NCBI GenBank assembly: GCA_964036155.1
Contig: OZ038423.1
Location: 19,917,249 to 19,981,248 of the forward strand
Length of the DNA stretch: 64,000 bases
Direction: 5' to 3'
From: Diploscapter coronatus
Taxonomy: Eukaryota > Nematoda > Chromadorea > Rhabditida > Rhabditidae
Part shown: positions 33,644 through 45,588 of the stretch, one piece after another
Numbering within the stretch: position 1 is the stretch's first letter
How the letters are laid out: every line of letters begins with the position of its first letter
The notes under the pieces: generated by a model
Databases searched by the model: none
The model's input: the letters and a program-made list of their open reading frames with translations, nothing else
Told to the model about the DNA's origin: nothing
Made by a program: the position numbers and the translations under genes

Positions 33644-36600
33644 ATGACGTTTCTGTCACGATATTCGGTAAGCTCATTCAGTATAAGATGCGCGAAATTC
33701 AACGCTAATCATTTTCAACTCGAACATCAGCTTGGCAGAAGTTGGTATTGATTGTTGAAGGCAGTCACGATAGATAATACAGCACGACATCACACTACGG
33801 TCAATTTTTCTACAAAATTACAGCACACCTTTATAGAGAGAATATTCAATGACTTCTTAAAAATAGCGCGGTGATTTTGTAAAAAAAAAAATACCCTAAT
33901 ATTGTAGAAAAGTCGTGCTGTAGAGTGCCGTTGTATCGTAGTATTGTTGTTGCCATTAGTGAAGTTCAACTTAGCAAGTTCTTGAACCACATTTGATAAT
34001 TTCAAGCAATTTCAATACACAGATTGATGGAATTCGTTACTTCATCGAGGTTTCTTCATTTGATTAACTAGTTTGGAAAAAATCTAACAATAAGACTTTA
34101 AAATTCGAAATAATTTTCCTCAAGCTCAATTTCACGTTCTATTCCACAACTTTCATCTTGCTACAAGATATAAAGATTAGATTGATTTATGTTTGAGTTT
34201 CAGTGGCTTCGAACTCGTCGCAGATATGAAGTTTTTTTCATACTCCTCGTTCTACCTCCTATCTTCCTTTTTATCATGTTCTTCACAGCAAAGCCTGAGC
34301 CACCAAAAGTTGATCTTCCTCTGGAGGTAAGTCGACATTTGGGAACCTTCGACTTTCGAAATGGAAGCATTCTTTCAGGATGATTTCCTGCGTCGTGATT
34401 TGGAGTTTTCAGAGGAAAATCGATTGGCACTGAGGGCGAATCGAAAGTGGAAGTGAGTTGAAAACCATACTTCACCAGACCCAGAAGAACTCTCGTCAGC
34501 TATAAATAAAATATATATAGGGTAGATCGCAAGCACTAAATCAGTTATGATACTATCTCGCAGTAGTATAATTAGAGACCGCAAACTCGGCCTCTGCATT
34601 GTTCGCTGTTTCAAAAAGTGATTATTTGAAACCCTAAAACTAGAAAACAAGTATACTTCAAAGTGGCTAGGCATAAAAAGGCATGGTCGTATTCGATGGG
34701 GCCATCCAATGAAACGGCTCTGTACTAAAAATCAGCTCAAAATTCGCGTGCGCATGACGATTTTTTAAAATTGAAAACGTATTCATTCTGATGACTGCTT
34801 TTGGTGGAATTTTTTCTTCATGGAAGTTTTAACAACGTCCTAATTGATCCGTTGAAGCTGAAAACTACCACAATATATCAATTTTGCAAAACCATTTGCG
34901 GTCCCTAAGTATGATATTAGGTCAATTTCAAATTAGAGGGGAAGATTTGTAAGGAAATATACGAGGAGTGGGTCACAAAGGGTGTCTGACGATCTTCTTC
35001 CCTAGCCCTTTACTTTATTATTTTATTTATTTTTATCAGAATTATTTCGTTTTCTAAATGCAGTTTATGAATTATGTGTACTTTTATGATAAAATATCAA
35101 TTTCGTCTGATTCAGGGAGTGCATGCGACGAGAGCTGTCGTACGTGATTTCCGACTACCTGAGAACTTGGCAGGAGTTGGAAGGTAAAGTTCAGCATTGC
35201 GCCAAATCGAATGACCTCTGGCATATCGAGACGGCAGCGATCAGCACAAACAGCGATACCATCTACTATCTGCCTCCTGCAAATGTATGTCATTTGTCTG
35301 CATTTTTATTCTACTCAACCCCTATCTTCTCATTCTAACTTATCCTCACCTAATAGCAGTAAACTTGTACTCTGCGCTTTAGCGAGTTGTAAAAATAGTT
35401 TAGTTTCGATTATGTTGATTCTTGAAAATCTCTAAATATTTTGATGAGGAAATGATAGCAATCAGTAATGCGACTGGAATGGCTTGTGTATGATAGTGAC
35501 AGTAGTCACTTATGAGCATTTTCATATCGTAAATCCTGATATTCAAATACTCGCTTTACTCTTCAAATGCATCGGAATAGATGATCTGAATTTAGTGCAT
35601 TGGCTGTTGATAAACATGATGTAATGTGGAATATTACATATTTCAATTGGCTCCTAGAAAAAGACCGGTTTTTTTTTCTTTTCCAATCTTGCCTTCCCAT
35701 ACTATTTCTTAGAAAAACCGGTGTCTTTTTCTATTAGCCATTTCAATTAGCGAACTATTATTTTCATAAGAGCATATTAAACACTCAAAATCTATTCTTG
35801 TAAAAATTTTCTGATCTCTATTATGTGTACGGCGATTACTTATCTGAATTCGAAATCTTTCGAATTTATTCATTTGAACTTCTTGTGTAGGTATTGAAAT
35901 TGACGAAAATTGGAAAGAATTAGACAGGGAGTATTCCATACAAGAAAAATCCATAAAGTCCCATTCAGAATTCGCTTCGCGGAGTGATCGTCCGAGTTGG
36001 AATCGGAACGAATATTTCAATTGAACATCAGCTCAAGAAAGTCTTCGCTCAGGTTCGTATGAAAGTGTTCAAATTCTATATTATTTTCCAAAAATCTCTT
36101 CGTTCTATTTTCAGGGAACGGAATTCTTCGGTGCGGACCCGATGTTCAAGACGAATGCAGATCTGTTCTCCTCTGTCGGCGTCTATTTCCCCTTTGCTGT
36201 CGGAAGTCAGTCCTCAATCAATCGAGCAGTCATCAGGATATCCAGAGGTAACAAATATATTTGGATGCTATAGATCTTTCAAATCCTCTTATAGTTTTAT
36301 CCCAAAAAGAAATCTGTAGATTATTCCACTTGAGTTGCATAAAGAAAGAATAGAAATGGAATAATTCTACACGCGCAACTTCCTGAAATAAAACACCGCA
36401 CAGTGGATAATCTACACTTACAAGGGAATTTCCCTCATAGGAACTCACAGAACTTGACGAAGCTTTCCAAATGAGGGTTTTCGATGATGCTGATCACAAT
36501 ACTGAAGTCAGGAGGTGCAAAATAGGAGCCTAGAGCCACGAAATTTTAGTCGTATTTCACTCGTATTTTGTGTAAGCAATGAGCAAATTCGCTTGTCAAA

Positions 36601-38013
36601 AGTGTATGCACATTTGCAACTTCTCCAACAGAAGTGAAGAAATGAACATTTTCATCGATTTTCTGGCTCCATGCTCTTATTCTGCACTTGTTGATGTCAC
36701 GAACGTGATCGCCATCACCGAAAACCTCTAATATTTTTATTGAAGTATTGTGATAGTTTGAAACGACGCGCCTAGCTATAACTTCATCATATCCTTCTAT
36801 TCAAGAATATTTCCATTGGCTTTCAATAAATTGTACAACTTAATACAATTGACCATTTCAGATAATTACGCTCGTCAGAATGTGATTCAAATTGGGCTGA
36901 GCACGTTTCTGGGCAATTTGGTGAAGCGCAATGTGGTCGATTTGCTGATCATCGAGGGGGAAGGCGGAGAATACAACATGCTGCAGGAGTTGAGCATGGA
37001 GGGAAGCGTCACTGAGAGGGGAGTCACTGTCTGCCAGATTAACATTGAGGTTGGCTTATTTGTTGTTCTTGAAAATTCGAAATCGGACAATGAGAAAACG
37101 CATGGTGCGCAAGAAGTCTGCGCCGCTCTTGACCTTCTTTTAAAAATTCATCGCCAGTATAATAATGATTCAAATTTTCTGAAACTTGAATACTGTCTTC
37201 TCCTATACCAGTGCTATTTATCCGCTTAATTTTATTCTGTTTGGGCATGAAGACATGAATTTAAGATTTTAGTCTTAATTTTAAATGAGAAAAACGGTCC
37301 AGACTTTTTGCGCACTTCGTGTTTTTAAAAAAATATTTGACGAGTTTCAGTTCCATCGACCTACTCGGCCTGGCGATCCTCGGGAGCAGAAGTTCTTGGA
37401 CATATTGGACCTGTTAGCCAGGTTAGTTTTTTTTTATTCATTGTCATATCCGCTTTTCTCATGGAAAAGCGTTCCAAAATTGTCCTGACCACTTCCTTCG
37501 AAGAGCCAGAATGTTTGAATACCTCAAACTTGGGTAATTAAACCGAAGGCGAGGATGATAGATGGGCGATAGCGACACTTTACGCTGTATTCCAGACAAT
37601 AATGCTCTCTATCTTCATGGCTTTTTCCCTCCTAAAATGAGAGACTATCTGACGCTTGGTGAGCGATGAACGGGGGGTGAGATAAGCCAGAGTGTGAAAG
37701 ACTCAAATACATCGTTGCTCGCTATATGCCGCAAAAATAGTATATTTGTCAATTTTTGCAGCCATCTTCGGTTTAATTACCCAAGTTTGAGGTATTCAAG
37801 CGCTCTGACTCCTCGGAGGAAGTGGTCTAACGAAATTTTGGAACGCTTCCCAAGGAGAAGCAAAGCTCACCAGATATATAATTTAGGGAAGGACGATATG
37901 TGATTCTCTCCGCACATAATATAGGGCATTATCGAATATTCCTGGTGAATTTCGACAGCGAACTCTGTCGATCTCGATACATCGAGCATTTCTATTCGAA
38001 TACACTTTCCTGA
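33644..38013 (+). CDS. FkbM-domain methyltransferase, type II membrane protein
   Basis: Nine exons (33644-33667, 34204-34326, 34379-34452, 35116-35284, 35969-36052, 36115-36247, 36862-37049, 37351-37421, 37887-38013) join in phase to 330 aa. A short basic N-terminus is followed by a membrane anchor (VFFILLVLPPIFLFIMFF), as in nematode FkbM-type proteins. The methyltransferase part shows GVIVRVGIGTNISIEHQLKK, the equivalent of the SAM-binding glycine motif with its acidic partner, then EFFGADPMF, GVYFPFAVG, DLLIIEGEGGEYNML and, at the end, GHYRIFLVNFDSE. This order matches the family. Probably acts in the secretory pathway; the substrate is unknown. The 24-nt first exon has a perfect GTAAGC donor; an alternative start at 34189 would make the first exon continuous. 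Three introns are largely transposon. Confidence 0.85.
34476..35010. mobile_element. 535-bp member of the CAGACC/CTAGGG element family
   Basis: The left end CAGACCCAGAAGAACTCTCG and the inverted right end (TCTTCCCTAGCCCTT) match the ends of the elements at 15843 and 21685 with drift. Flanks TACTTCAC and TACTTTAT agree at 6 of 8 positions, an eroded 8-bp duplication. The interior holds TATATAGGGTAGATCGCAAG and the core CTAAAAATCAGCTCAAAAT that also occurs in the repeats at 887, 11585 and 39652. It fills most of an FkbM intron. Confidence 0.75.
35649..35739. mobile_element. 91-bp hairpin element in FkbM intron
   Basis: GGCTCCTAGAAAAAGACCGG at the left is inverted at the right (CCGGTGTCTTTTTCTATTAGCC, two short differences). 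About 35 bp separate the arms. Confidence 0.7.
37452..37861. mobile_element. 410-bp inverted-repeat element in the last FkbM intron
   Basis: The left arm includes GCGTTCCAAAATTGTCCTGA and then TTGAATACCTCAAACTTGGG; both recur inverted at the right (CCCAAGTTTGAGGTATTCAA and AATTTTGGAACGC). Arms of about 115 bp with roughly 85% agreement by eye. The right end lies about 25 bp from the acceptor of the final exon (37887). Confidence 0.85.
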
Positions 38014-41000
38014 TCCATAGTCGAATCGATGACTCAAGACAGTCCTTTTCGTTACGGCTCTTTCAATGCGTACTTCTTTCTCTTCAAAAGCTTTACAGGT
38101 CTGAGCTGGGCATTTGTGCTCTCAGTCAAAGATAACTGATTGTAGAAATGTAAGAATCTTTTTCTAATTTACTTTTCCTTGTCACTTATGTAATGGCAAT
38201 TCATGATTCGAAAATTTGACTATTTAATCTAATATTTTAAGCATCTTGTTTACGGATTTTCAATCAAATTTAGGTGAAAAACGGTGTAGACTGTGATAAG
38301 AATATATTATTAGGGTATGAAGACAATTAGGTTGAATAGTTATTGAAAAAAACGTTGGACATCTAAAAATACTTCTTTTGAATTTCCTTTCACTCTCGTA
38401 TATTAGCTAACTTAAATTATAGTTTTCGACATTTCATTTTAGATGTGTTTACTGAATATTCTTCTCAAGATTAACTGTTTAGATTATTTAATATTGCTGG
38501 GTATTATATTTAATTGTTGTTAGATTAAAATACGTTTCAGATCATTTATTTAATATCGAATAAAGATGATTGACCATTTTGGTCAAAGTTACATCGTTAA
38601 GATGTCGTATTTCTTCGATTTTTCTTATTAGATTAGTAAGTTCTTTCTGTCGAAACATGCTGTTTTTCTTCGAGTTTTTGTGGAATTCAGCAGATGGTCG
38701 AACTGAAATGTAAACTGTAGGTGATTTGATTAGGAGAAAACGATTTGTCGAAAAACTGCGAGCTGCAGAATCATTTCACTTCCTTCATTTTAACACGTTT
38801 ATTAGACATTTTCATTACTATTTCATTTGTTTTATATGAAACGACGATTTTGCCCCAGAATATTTCGCAGATCTATCATTTTGAGACGAATCCTCCATAT
38901 TTGAAAAGTTGAAGATCGATTGATGCACAATTCGGGATCGCTAAATTATGTAACGACATAAATCATCGAGTTTTTACGACTGAATAAAAATATAAATGGG
39001 TCGAAATCTGCAGGTTGCCACAATATAAAAAGGGCTGATCGAAATCTGCCACATCCTAAAATGTCAGAGTGACAAAATGAAAAAGTGGATAGCAGAAGAG
39101 AAAGGGGATAAAACGGGAGAGGAAAAGGGAGAGATAATCGGTGAGTCTGCAGGGCTGCGGGACAGATCTCGATTATCTGATGCCTTTGCAGTCTGCCATC
39201 GACCAGATCTGCCACTTGCCTGCCTAAATCCTCCCGATCCATCGCACTTTCTCGCTTATTCGACTGATTATTATAGCATCGTTGAGCCCATTTGAACCTT
39301 GAAATTCATTTTCATAGAGACAACTTGGGAAACACAAGCTCTAGAGTGCAATATATTGTGAGAAATTAGCTTTATCCTGCCATTTTTCAGTATTTCACAC
39401 CACTAGTTGAAAGATTTTGGTTTTACAAATTGTTTTCTAATCAATATTTATTTTATCAATCTTAGATGCGAGCATATTCGCTTCTTCAATCTCTCCAGCA
39501 CTTCCTCAGATCTCTGCTCATTTTCAATATCCAATCATGCCCTCCCAAATCCAATTGCTCTGCACACATTTTCGCCCTCCTGTCAGATATAATCATTCAG
39601 GAAAGCAACATGCGAATATTCAGAATTTATATTCTCATTTTTCCCATTTGATGCCTATATATAGGGAATGCAAGCTCCGCTCCTCGACAAAAGTACAGCA
39701 GTGTTCAAAAAGTGATAGTACGAGGACCCCCAAAATAGGAAGGCAAATCATGTTTGGACTGCGAACTCATAACAAGACCTAACTTGCAATTAGATTGACG
39801 ATAAACCCCATGAAACAATTCCGTGCCGAAAATCAGCTCATAATTTTGCCATACAAAAATGCACAACGGATTGTTCAATTTCAAAAGTGTGTTTCATTTG
39901 GGGGTCCAGAATTTTATGATTTTTTTCCGCCAGAAGAAATTTTTATTTTACCTCTTCTTTACAAAAGTCAGTCAGGGTCGAATATATTGTTGAGCAAAAA
40001 TAACTACGGAATATGGTTATTACGGACCCGTTTGCGCTCTTCTACCTATATAGTGGTATACTTTCTATCTTGCACAATTAAAATTCAAAGGAGCGCGACT
40101 TTTCTACTTGAAAACTCCAGCCGTTCGTTTTTGAATGTCCTTCTCATCTCTCATCCTTCTTCTCTATCTTTGCTCCTTCTTCCTTTCTTCTTCATTTCTA
40201 CTTGTCTATCTCCTCTTTTGGCAGTGACATTTCAAGGATATTCAATTCGCATTTTCTTCTTCTCTCCTTTCCCTGGCATTCTGTCACGTGCATCTGTCTG
40301 TTTGTTTCTTGACTATTTTCTTGTTTCTGTTTTCGATCTCAATCAATAACTTATGGTGGACAGTCACTCACAATCAGTCAGTCAATCGAGAATTCACGCA
40401 CTGCCATTGCCCAATGCCACTGTCGATTGCATTCAATTCCTTTCCCTTCCCATTTCTGCCAGGTTTAGCGCCTTCTGTCTTCTGTCCTTCATTGCCTTGT
40501 CACACGGCTTCTCGCCTTTCCTTCTCGTTTCATTTCCATTCTCCCCTTCCTCTAATCACATTCGTCCGGTGTGATGACAAGGCCATCTACAGCTTCTCAA
40601 CTTTCATCTCGATTTCCATGCCTGCCCTGTTCAAGCGTCCCTCTCCTTGTCATTCCCTTGTCCTGTCATCTCAAATCTGCCCAATCCCGTCAATCTTCTC
40701 TATCATATCATTGTTACACGCGGATTCGTGTAAAAATCATAATAGCCCCTTGCTTTTGTTGTTGATTTACATTAGCTGATGTCCATAGCGAATTGGCGAA
40801 CTGTCACTCTAATTCAATCACTTCGAGAGATCTTCAAGAATTGGACTTTAACCATTCATCAATATTATTGTTATGGTGTTGTACTATGTTTTTGCAGTCT
40901 TCAACAGTAATGTTTGAATGTTTTTTTTTACAAATATTTGAAGTCATTTCTTCTGGCAATAAGTTATTATAATAGGGGTAGTTATTTGCTGATGAATAGC

Positions 41001-42474
41001 ATTATCTCACATCTAGTAATTCTAAAATTCTTAAAATTAAATTTGACAGTAGTAAAACTTGTGCTATTCATTCAGCTAAGTGATTGGGAGAAATTGTAAC
41101 TCAATGCTAAATACTAGATCGGGGTAGGAAATATTCTAGGCGATTCTTTCATGCCATATTGAGATAAACCGAATTTCATCTTTGTATTGCTAATATTTTC
41201 ATGCATAGCACGAAGAAAATGAAATTCGTTAGGCTTCAATAGCACTTTTGTTTGTCGAATTTGCCGAAATCTTCCTAATAAGAGGTGATGCAATTCTTTT
41301 TAAATCTAAAATAATTCTTTTTTTCCTAAAACCAATGTTTGGTTACTTATCTAGTCTAGAGTAACATAACATTGATTTGTAGTTTATTTCACTTTTACAA
41401 TGTTTCTGGTTGGCTGCATCACGAGAAAATACGACAGAACTTTTGAATTTCGATACCTCGCCTCCTCGTATCTGTTATTGCGTTAGTGTTGTGCATAGGG
41501 CATGGAGAAGCGAGGAAAGGGGTAAAACATTAAGAAACAACTAAAGGCAGAAAAGAATGACAACGACCTCGACTGGCTACTGAAATATTGACAGTCTGAT
41601 AGAATGAGTGAATCATTCAAACTCACCTGATTTTGATGATTTCTGTCTTCATTCTTCTGAATTCCTGCTCTAGAATTACTCATTCCCGCCTTCCTCATCT
41701 GATTTGCGTGATTTCATCATGTCTTGTCGATAATTTTCCTCTTCTTCTTCTGCCACTCCCAGTTTCTTCCCTTCACCTTGTCGGCCCTCGTCCCTGTCCC
41801 GTCTCGTTCTGATTTCTGTATTTCTTCTCACCCGCATTTCCACCGCTTTCATCTTCATTTTCAGCACTAATTTTCTTTGTTTACTCGATTCTCCATCGAA
41901 AATGCCGCGGAATTTCGTCAACTTCTTCACGTTTTGATATGATAAGGGAATCGTGAAGAGTGACAGTTTGACAGAGTGAAAGACTGACAGAGGCAGAGGT
42001 ATTGACAGTTGAACTGCAGAGAGTTGATCTGCTATTTCTTTGAGATGGAGTGGTCTATCGACTGCGTCATAATCTATTCTGGATGTGCGATGGCTTCATG
42101 CCAATATCTGTTTCTGTCTTCCCTTTCATTCGTCGGTTTCCTTTCTCGCCAGATTGTCCTCGTCCTTCAATTGTTTCTTCTCCTTTCACTTATTGTAATG
42201 CCTTCTTTTTCTGCAATCTGCCACAATTCATTTCGTCTCAATTATTATTTTTTGGCTTTTTCGATCAGCCTTATTTTTTCTAATTGAATCGATATAATCA
42301 TGTGTATTTCAACGATTTACACTTTGTCTGTGCATCTTCAAATCTGTTCTTTCTGTCAAGACTCATTCACTTATCCACTCTTTCATAAACTATGACAATG
42401 ATTTCAGCCATCCCATCTCCATCTCTGCACCTGTATCTGTGACTGCGGTTCTCCTCCAATAACTGCCTGTCAGC
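38014..42474. other. Gene-poor 4.5-kb region
   Basis: I find no convincing exon. AT-rich sequence at 38100-39000 gives way to one interspersed repeat (39652-40050) and long pyrimidine-rich stretches (about 40120-40765, 41690-41935 and 42090-42280) on the plus strand. The open frames here follow that composition. It is either the upstream region of the LAPTM-like gene or hosts non-coding RNA that I cannot recognise by eye. Confidence 0.55.
39652..40050 (+). repeat. Interspersed repeat, copy C
   Basis: Left part TATATATAGGGAATGCAAGC and the inverted right part (TTTGCGCTCTTCTACCTATA) resemble the subterminal TATATAGGGTAGRTCGCAAG of the element at 34476-35010. The inside aligns with that element over TTCAAAAAGTGAT and over CCGAAAATCAGCTCATAATT. 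It is in opposite orientation to copies A and B as I define them. Confidence 0.65.
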
Positions 42475-44548
42475 ATGGATATCGCTGCGACATTCGATCA
42501 TGAGCCCTTCAGGCACATGGCTTCCAAATACAGATGCCTCTGCAATCGGATGCACAGCAAGGTGCATAAAGAAAATACGATAAAGATTATTAGACTAATT
42601 TTAGATGGAATATTGAGTCAATTCATTTTTGCGAATATTCGAAATTTATATTATATTCAAACATTATAGGTTTTAATTTTGAAAATTCATGCTCGATACA
42701 ACATGCAGCACAAATGCCTAAAGTTGTAACCCAGTTTGCATGCAATACTGGGTTGGTCGAAAGATTTTGCAACATTAAATTCCTTATTTGTTCTACGAAT
42801 TTAGGATAGTGTTTTAAATAGTCTATCTGAAAAATCTCACAATTAAAATGAACTTTGCGTATAAACAAGATAAAAATGTACGATATGACGGTCATATATA
42901 AGAAAAGGTACAATATCTAATTTCAGCAAGGCACTCGCTATCTCGGATACCTTCTCGTAGCTATCTTTATAATTGGACTTGCCCTGATGGCTCTAAACAT
43001 TTAGTGAGTCTTTTTAAAGCATTCATACAATTGATTTTTATCCTAAAATAATCATCGTGCCTATTTCGAGTTGAACTTACAGTATTCACAGAAATAAGTT
43101 AGACGAGGAGTGAAAATCGCATTGAGAGGCTCTTGAACTAATGTTGTCTTTGTACTGTTTATTGGCCAGAAGAATAGGTACTTCTCTTCACAAAAATCAA
43201 TTCATTTTTGCAGTCGATTTTCAATTGCAAGAAGGTTCGAAATGATTTTTTACATCTGTCAGCAAAATAAGATGATACAGAAATTTTACCGAACAATCGA
43301 GAGAATCTTTAGTGAATCAGTCTGTTTGACACATAACATTTTATGTTCTTCCAGTAAATTTTTGCTCATTTACGATCGGCACAGATATACTATGCGCTGA
43401 TTCTTGTTTTAGTTTATGCACAAAATACTAGGTTAATCGTTTCGGTTCTTGAAGGTTCTGGAATTGATACTCTAAAACTATTATTCTTATTCAGATAGGA
43501 GTTTATTAGCTGACAAATTGATTCGTGATAAAAGAGATTCTCTAAAATCAACAATTTTAGCCACGGTACCTGGCCGACTCTGGGGCTTCACGTGTTTGTG
43601 TTGATCGGCATATTCCTCGTGGCCATTTGCATAATCCTGGCGATGAAGACCGAGAAGGAGCTGCTGCTGCTGCCGGCAGTGCTGCTCTGCATCATCGGGG
43701 TCCTCGTCGGCCTGGTCTTCCTGATCGTCTCCATCTGGTCGCTCATCGATCCCCAGTCAGACCCAGCCAAAGTCGTCAACAACTTCGTGGTCAGCAGCAA
43801 TCAAACCCTCGTCGATGATAACGGTCTATCTGAGAACCGAGGATGTAAGTCCATTTTTTGTTTGTAGTTGACAGTCAAATGATGCATATCTTCTAAATCA
43901 GACAGGTGTTCAAAGCTACCGTAAAATCTAGAATAGAATTCCGTGGACTTCATTTTTCGATTCCAGATTTTCAACGAATTCGAATTTTCAAAACTCCACA
44001 ACTCTTTATCAAAGGATCATAATATTTCAAATCAGATCTAAATTCACTCTACAGTTTAAGGGGTATTCTAAGAAAACCTTCCTGGGATGATCCGAATTGG
44101 ATAATGATAAAATGACATTTTGGGAGTGAACCTCTAATATGGGGACTTTTATTTTAGATTTTACGGTATGTAAATCACGATCGACTGAATAAAACAATAC
44201 TGATTTTGACGAGATTGACTTTCGATTTCGAATTTTAGACGAGTGTATCATATCGATCTAATTTAGGAAATAAGATAAATTAAAAAAGCAAACAAAAATT
44301 TTAAAAATGTCTTCTTTTGCAGCTATCCAAGTAGTCTCAGCCGTGGGCGCGGCTCTGTCACTTCTGGGCATTGCAATTTGCATCTGGGTGGCTATTGTTC
44401 TTTTCAAATATTACACCTATCTCAGAGACATGAAAAGGGCTAGGAACCCCAGAAACGAGGTAGCAGTTATTCACTGAATAAGATGTGTTATTATTGCATT
44501 TAGGTACATTATGAAGTTTCAACGATCAAGAAAGGAATGCATCAATAA
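42475..44548 (+). CDS. Four-pass LAPTM-like membrane protein
   Basis: Five exons (42475-42561, 42927-43003, 43561-43844, 44323-44459, 44504-44548) join in phase to 209 aa. A short cytoplasmic N-terminus with a cysteine pair (YRCLCNRMH) precedes four hydrophobic segments: LLVAIFIIGLALMAL, HVFVLIGIFLVAICIIL, PAVLLCIIGVLVGLVFLIV and SLLGIAICIWVAIVLFKYY. A polar loop with an N-glycosylation site (SNQT) lies between TM3 and TM4. The tail carries a possible tyrosine signal (YEVS). Topology and size fit lysosomal LAPTM4/5-like proteins or the related small four-TM families of nematodes; the assignment is by architecture. An acceptor-like CTGTCAG immediately precedes the ATG. Confidence 0.8.
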
Positions 44549-45588
44549 GCAAATTCTTTGAGTTCACACTCAACTTCTCGAACTATCGCGCAAATTTACG
44601 TGGAAGATAATTGTCAGCGTTTATCCCGATTTATCCCAATCCATATCATTGCCAATCTCATCTTTCTCATAGAAATCTTTTAGCTGTTTATCTTCGCTTT
44701 ACCTTGTATCTTTCGTCCTTCATTCTCTCGTTTATTCATTGGTCGGAATTCGTTCATTGCGTCATTTCTCCTCTTTGCCTTCAATTTCGATTTCACTTCA
44801 TCACAACTCGAAGCATTCCAGTTTTCACGAGATTTCATTCGTATTTTTCTTCTCATTGTTCTCTTTATCGCTTATCAATTATGGTTTGAAATTTTGCATT
44901 TCCGTTAATTTTAACTGATTTTTGACACTTATCCTGATTTTTATTGGCACCAAATCACATAACAATTATTACTTTTGCATGAAAGAGAAACTTCAACGGA
45001 TGTGGAATTATAGATTGCCATTTTACATATAATACTTCTAATATGCCTTGTTTGATGATGTATAAAATATATGAAATTTCAGATTGAAGTTGAAATAGTG
45101 GCATGTTAGAAATTTGACAATCATTCAAATTAAAATATAGTAAAATATTTCGCTTATGCAAAATGTGAGAAGAGAGAAAGTAACGCACCAAAAGTGTAGA
45201 AGTCAACCCCTTTGAATATGAATATCCTGCGGATATTAATTTGAAGAATAAATAGTGGCTATGTATAAACTGTGAGAAAGAATATCAAGCTCACAGGAGA
45301 CTTAAATCACAGTTCTGAGCAAGAAAAGTTCCCCTTTATCTATGAAAATATCATATAATTCCCCTCCTAATATTTCCAGTTTTTCATGATATTGTTATCT
45401 TAGGTTGATGCATAATTATTTTCTGCATAATATTAACATTTTCATATTTAATCATCAAAATATTTAATCTGTAAATGATTATCAGTTCTGTATCTTGGAT
45501 CGAAAATTAGCATAAAATACCAAATTCTCAGATAGTTATGCAGCAATTTAGTAATATTATTTAGACGCATTATATTCGATCATTTACC
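44549..45588. other. Convergent spacer
   Basis: This lies between the 3' ends of the LAPTM-like gene (+) and sorting nexin gene (-). A C/T-rich part at 44600-44890 is followed by AT-rich sequence. I see no gene. Confidence 0.6.

Noticed and set aside
40120..40779. Long Ser/Pro/Phe-rich plus-strand frames
   Set aside because: Pyrimidine-rich composition produces them in two frames at once; no splice structure or known motif.
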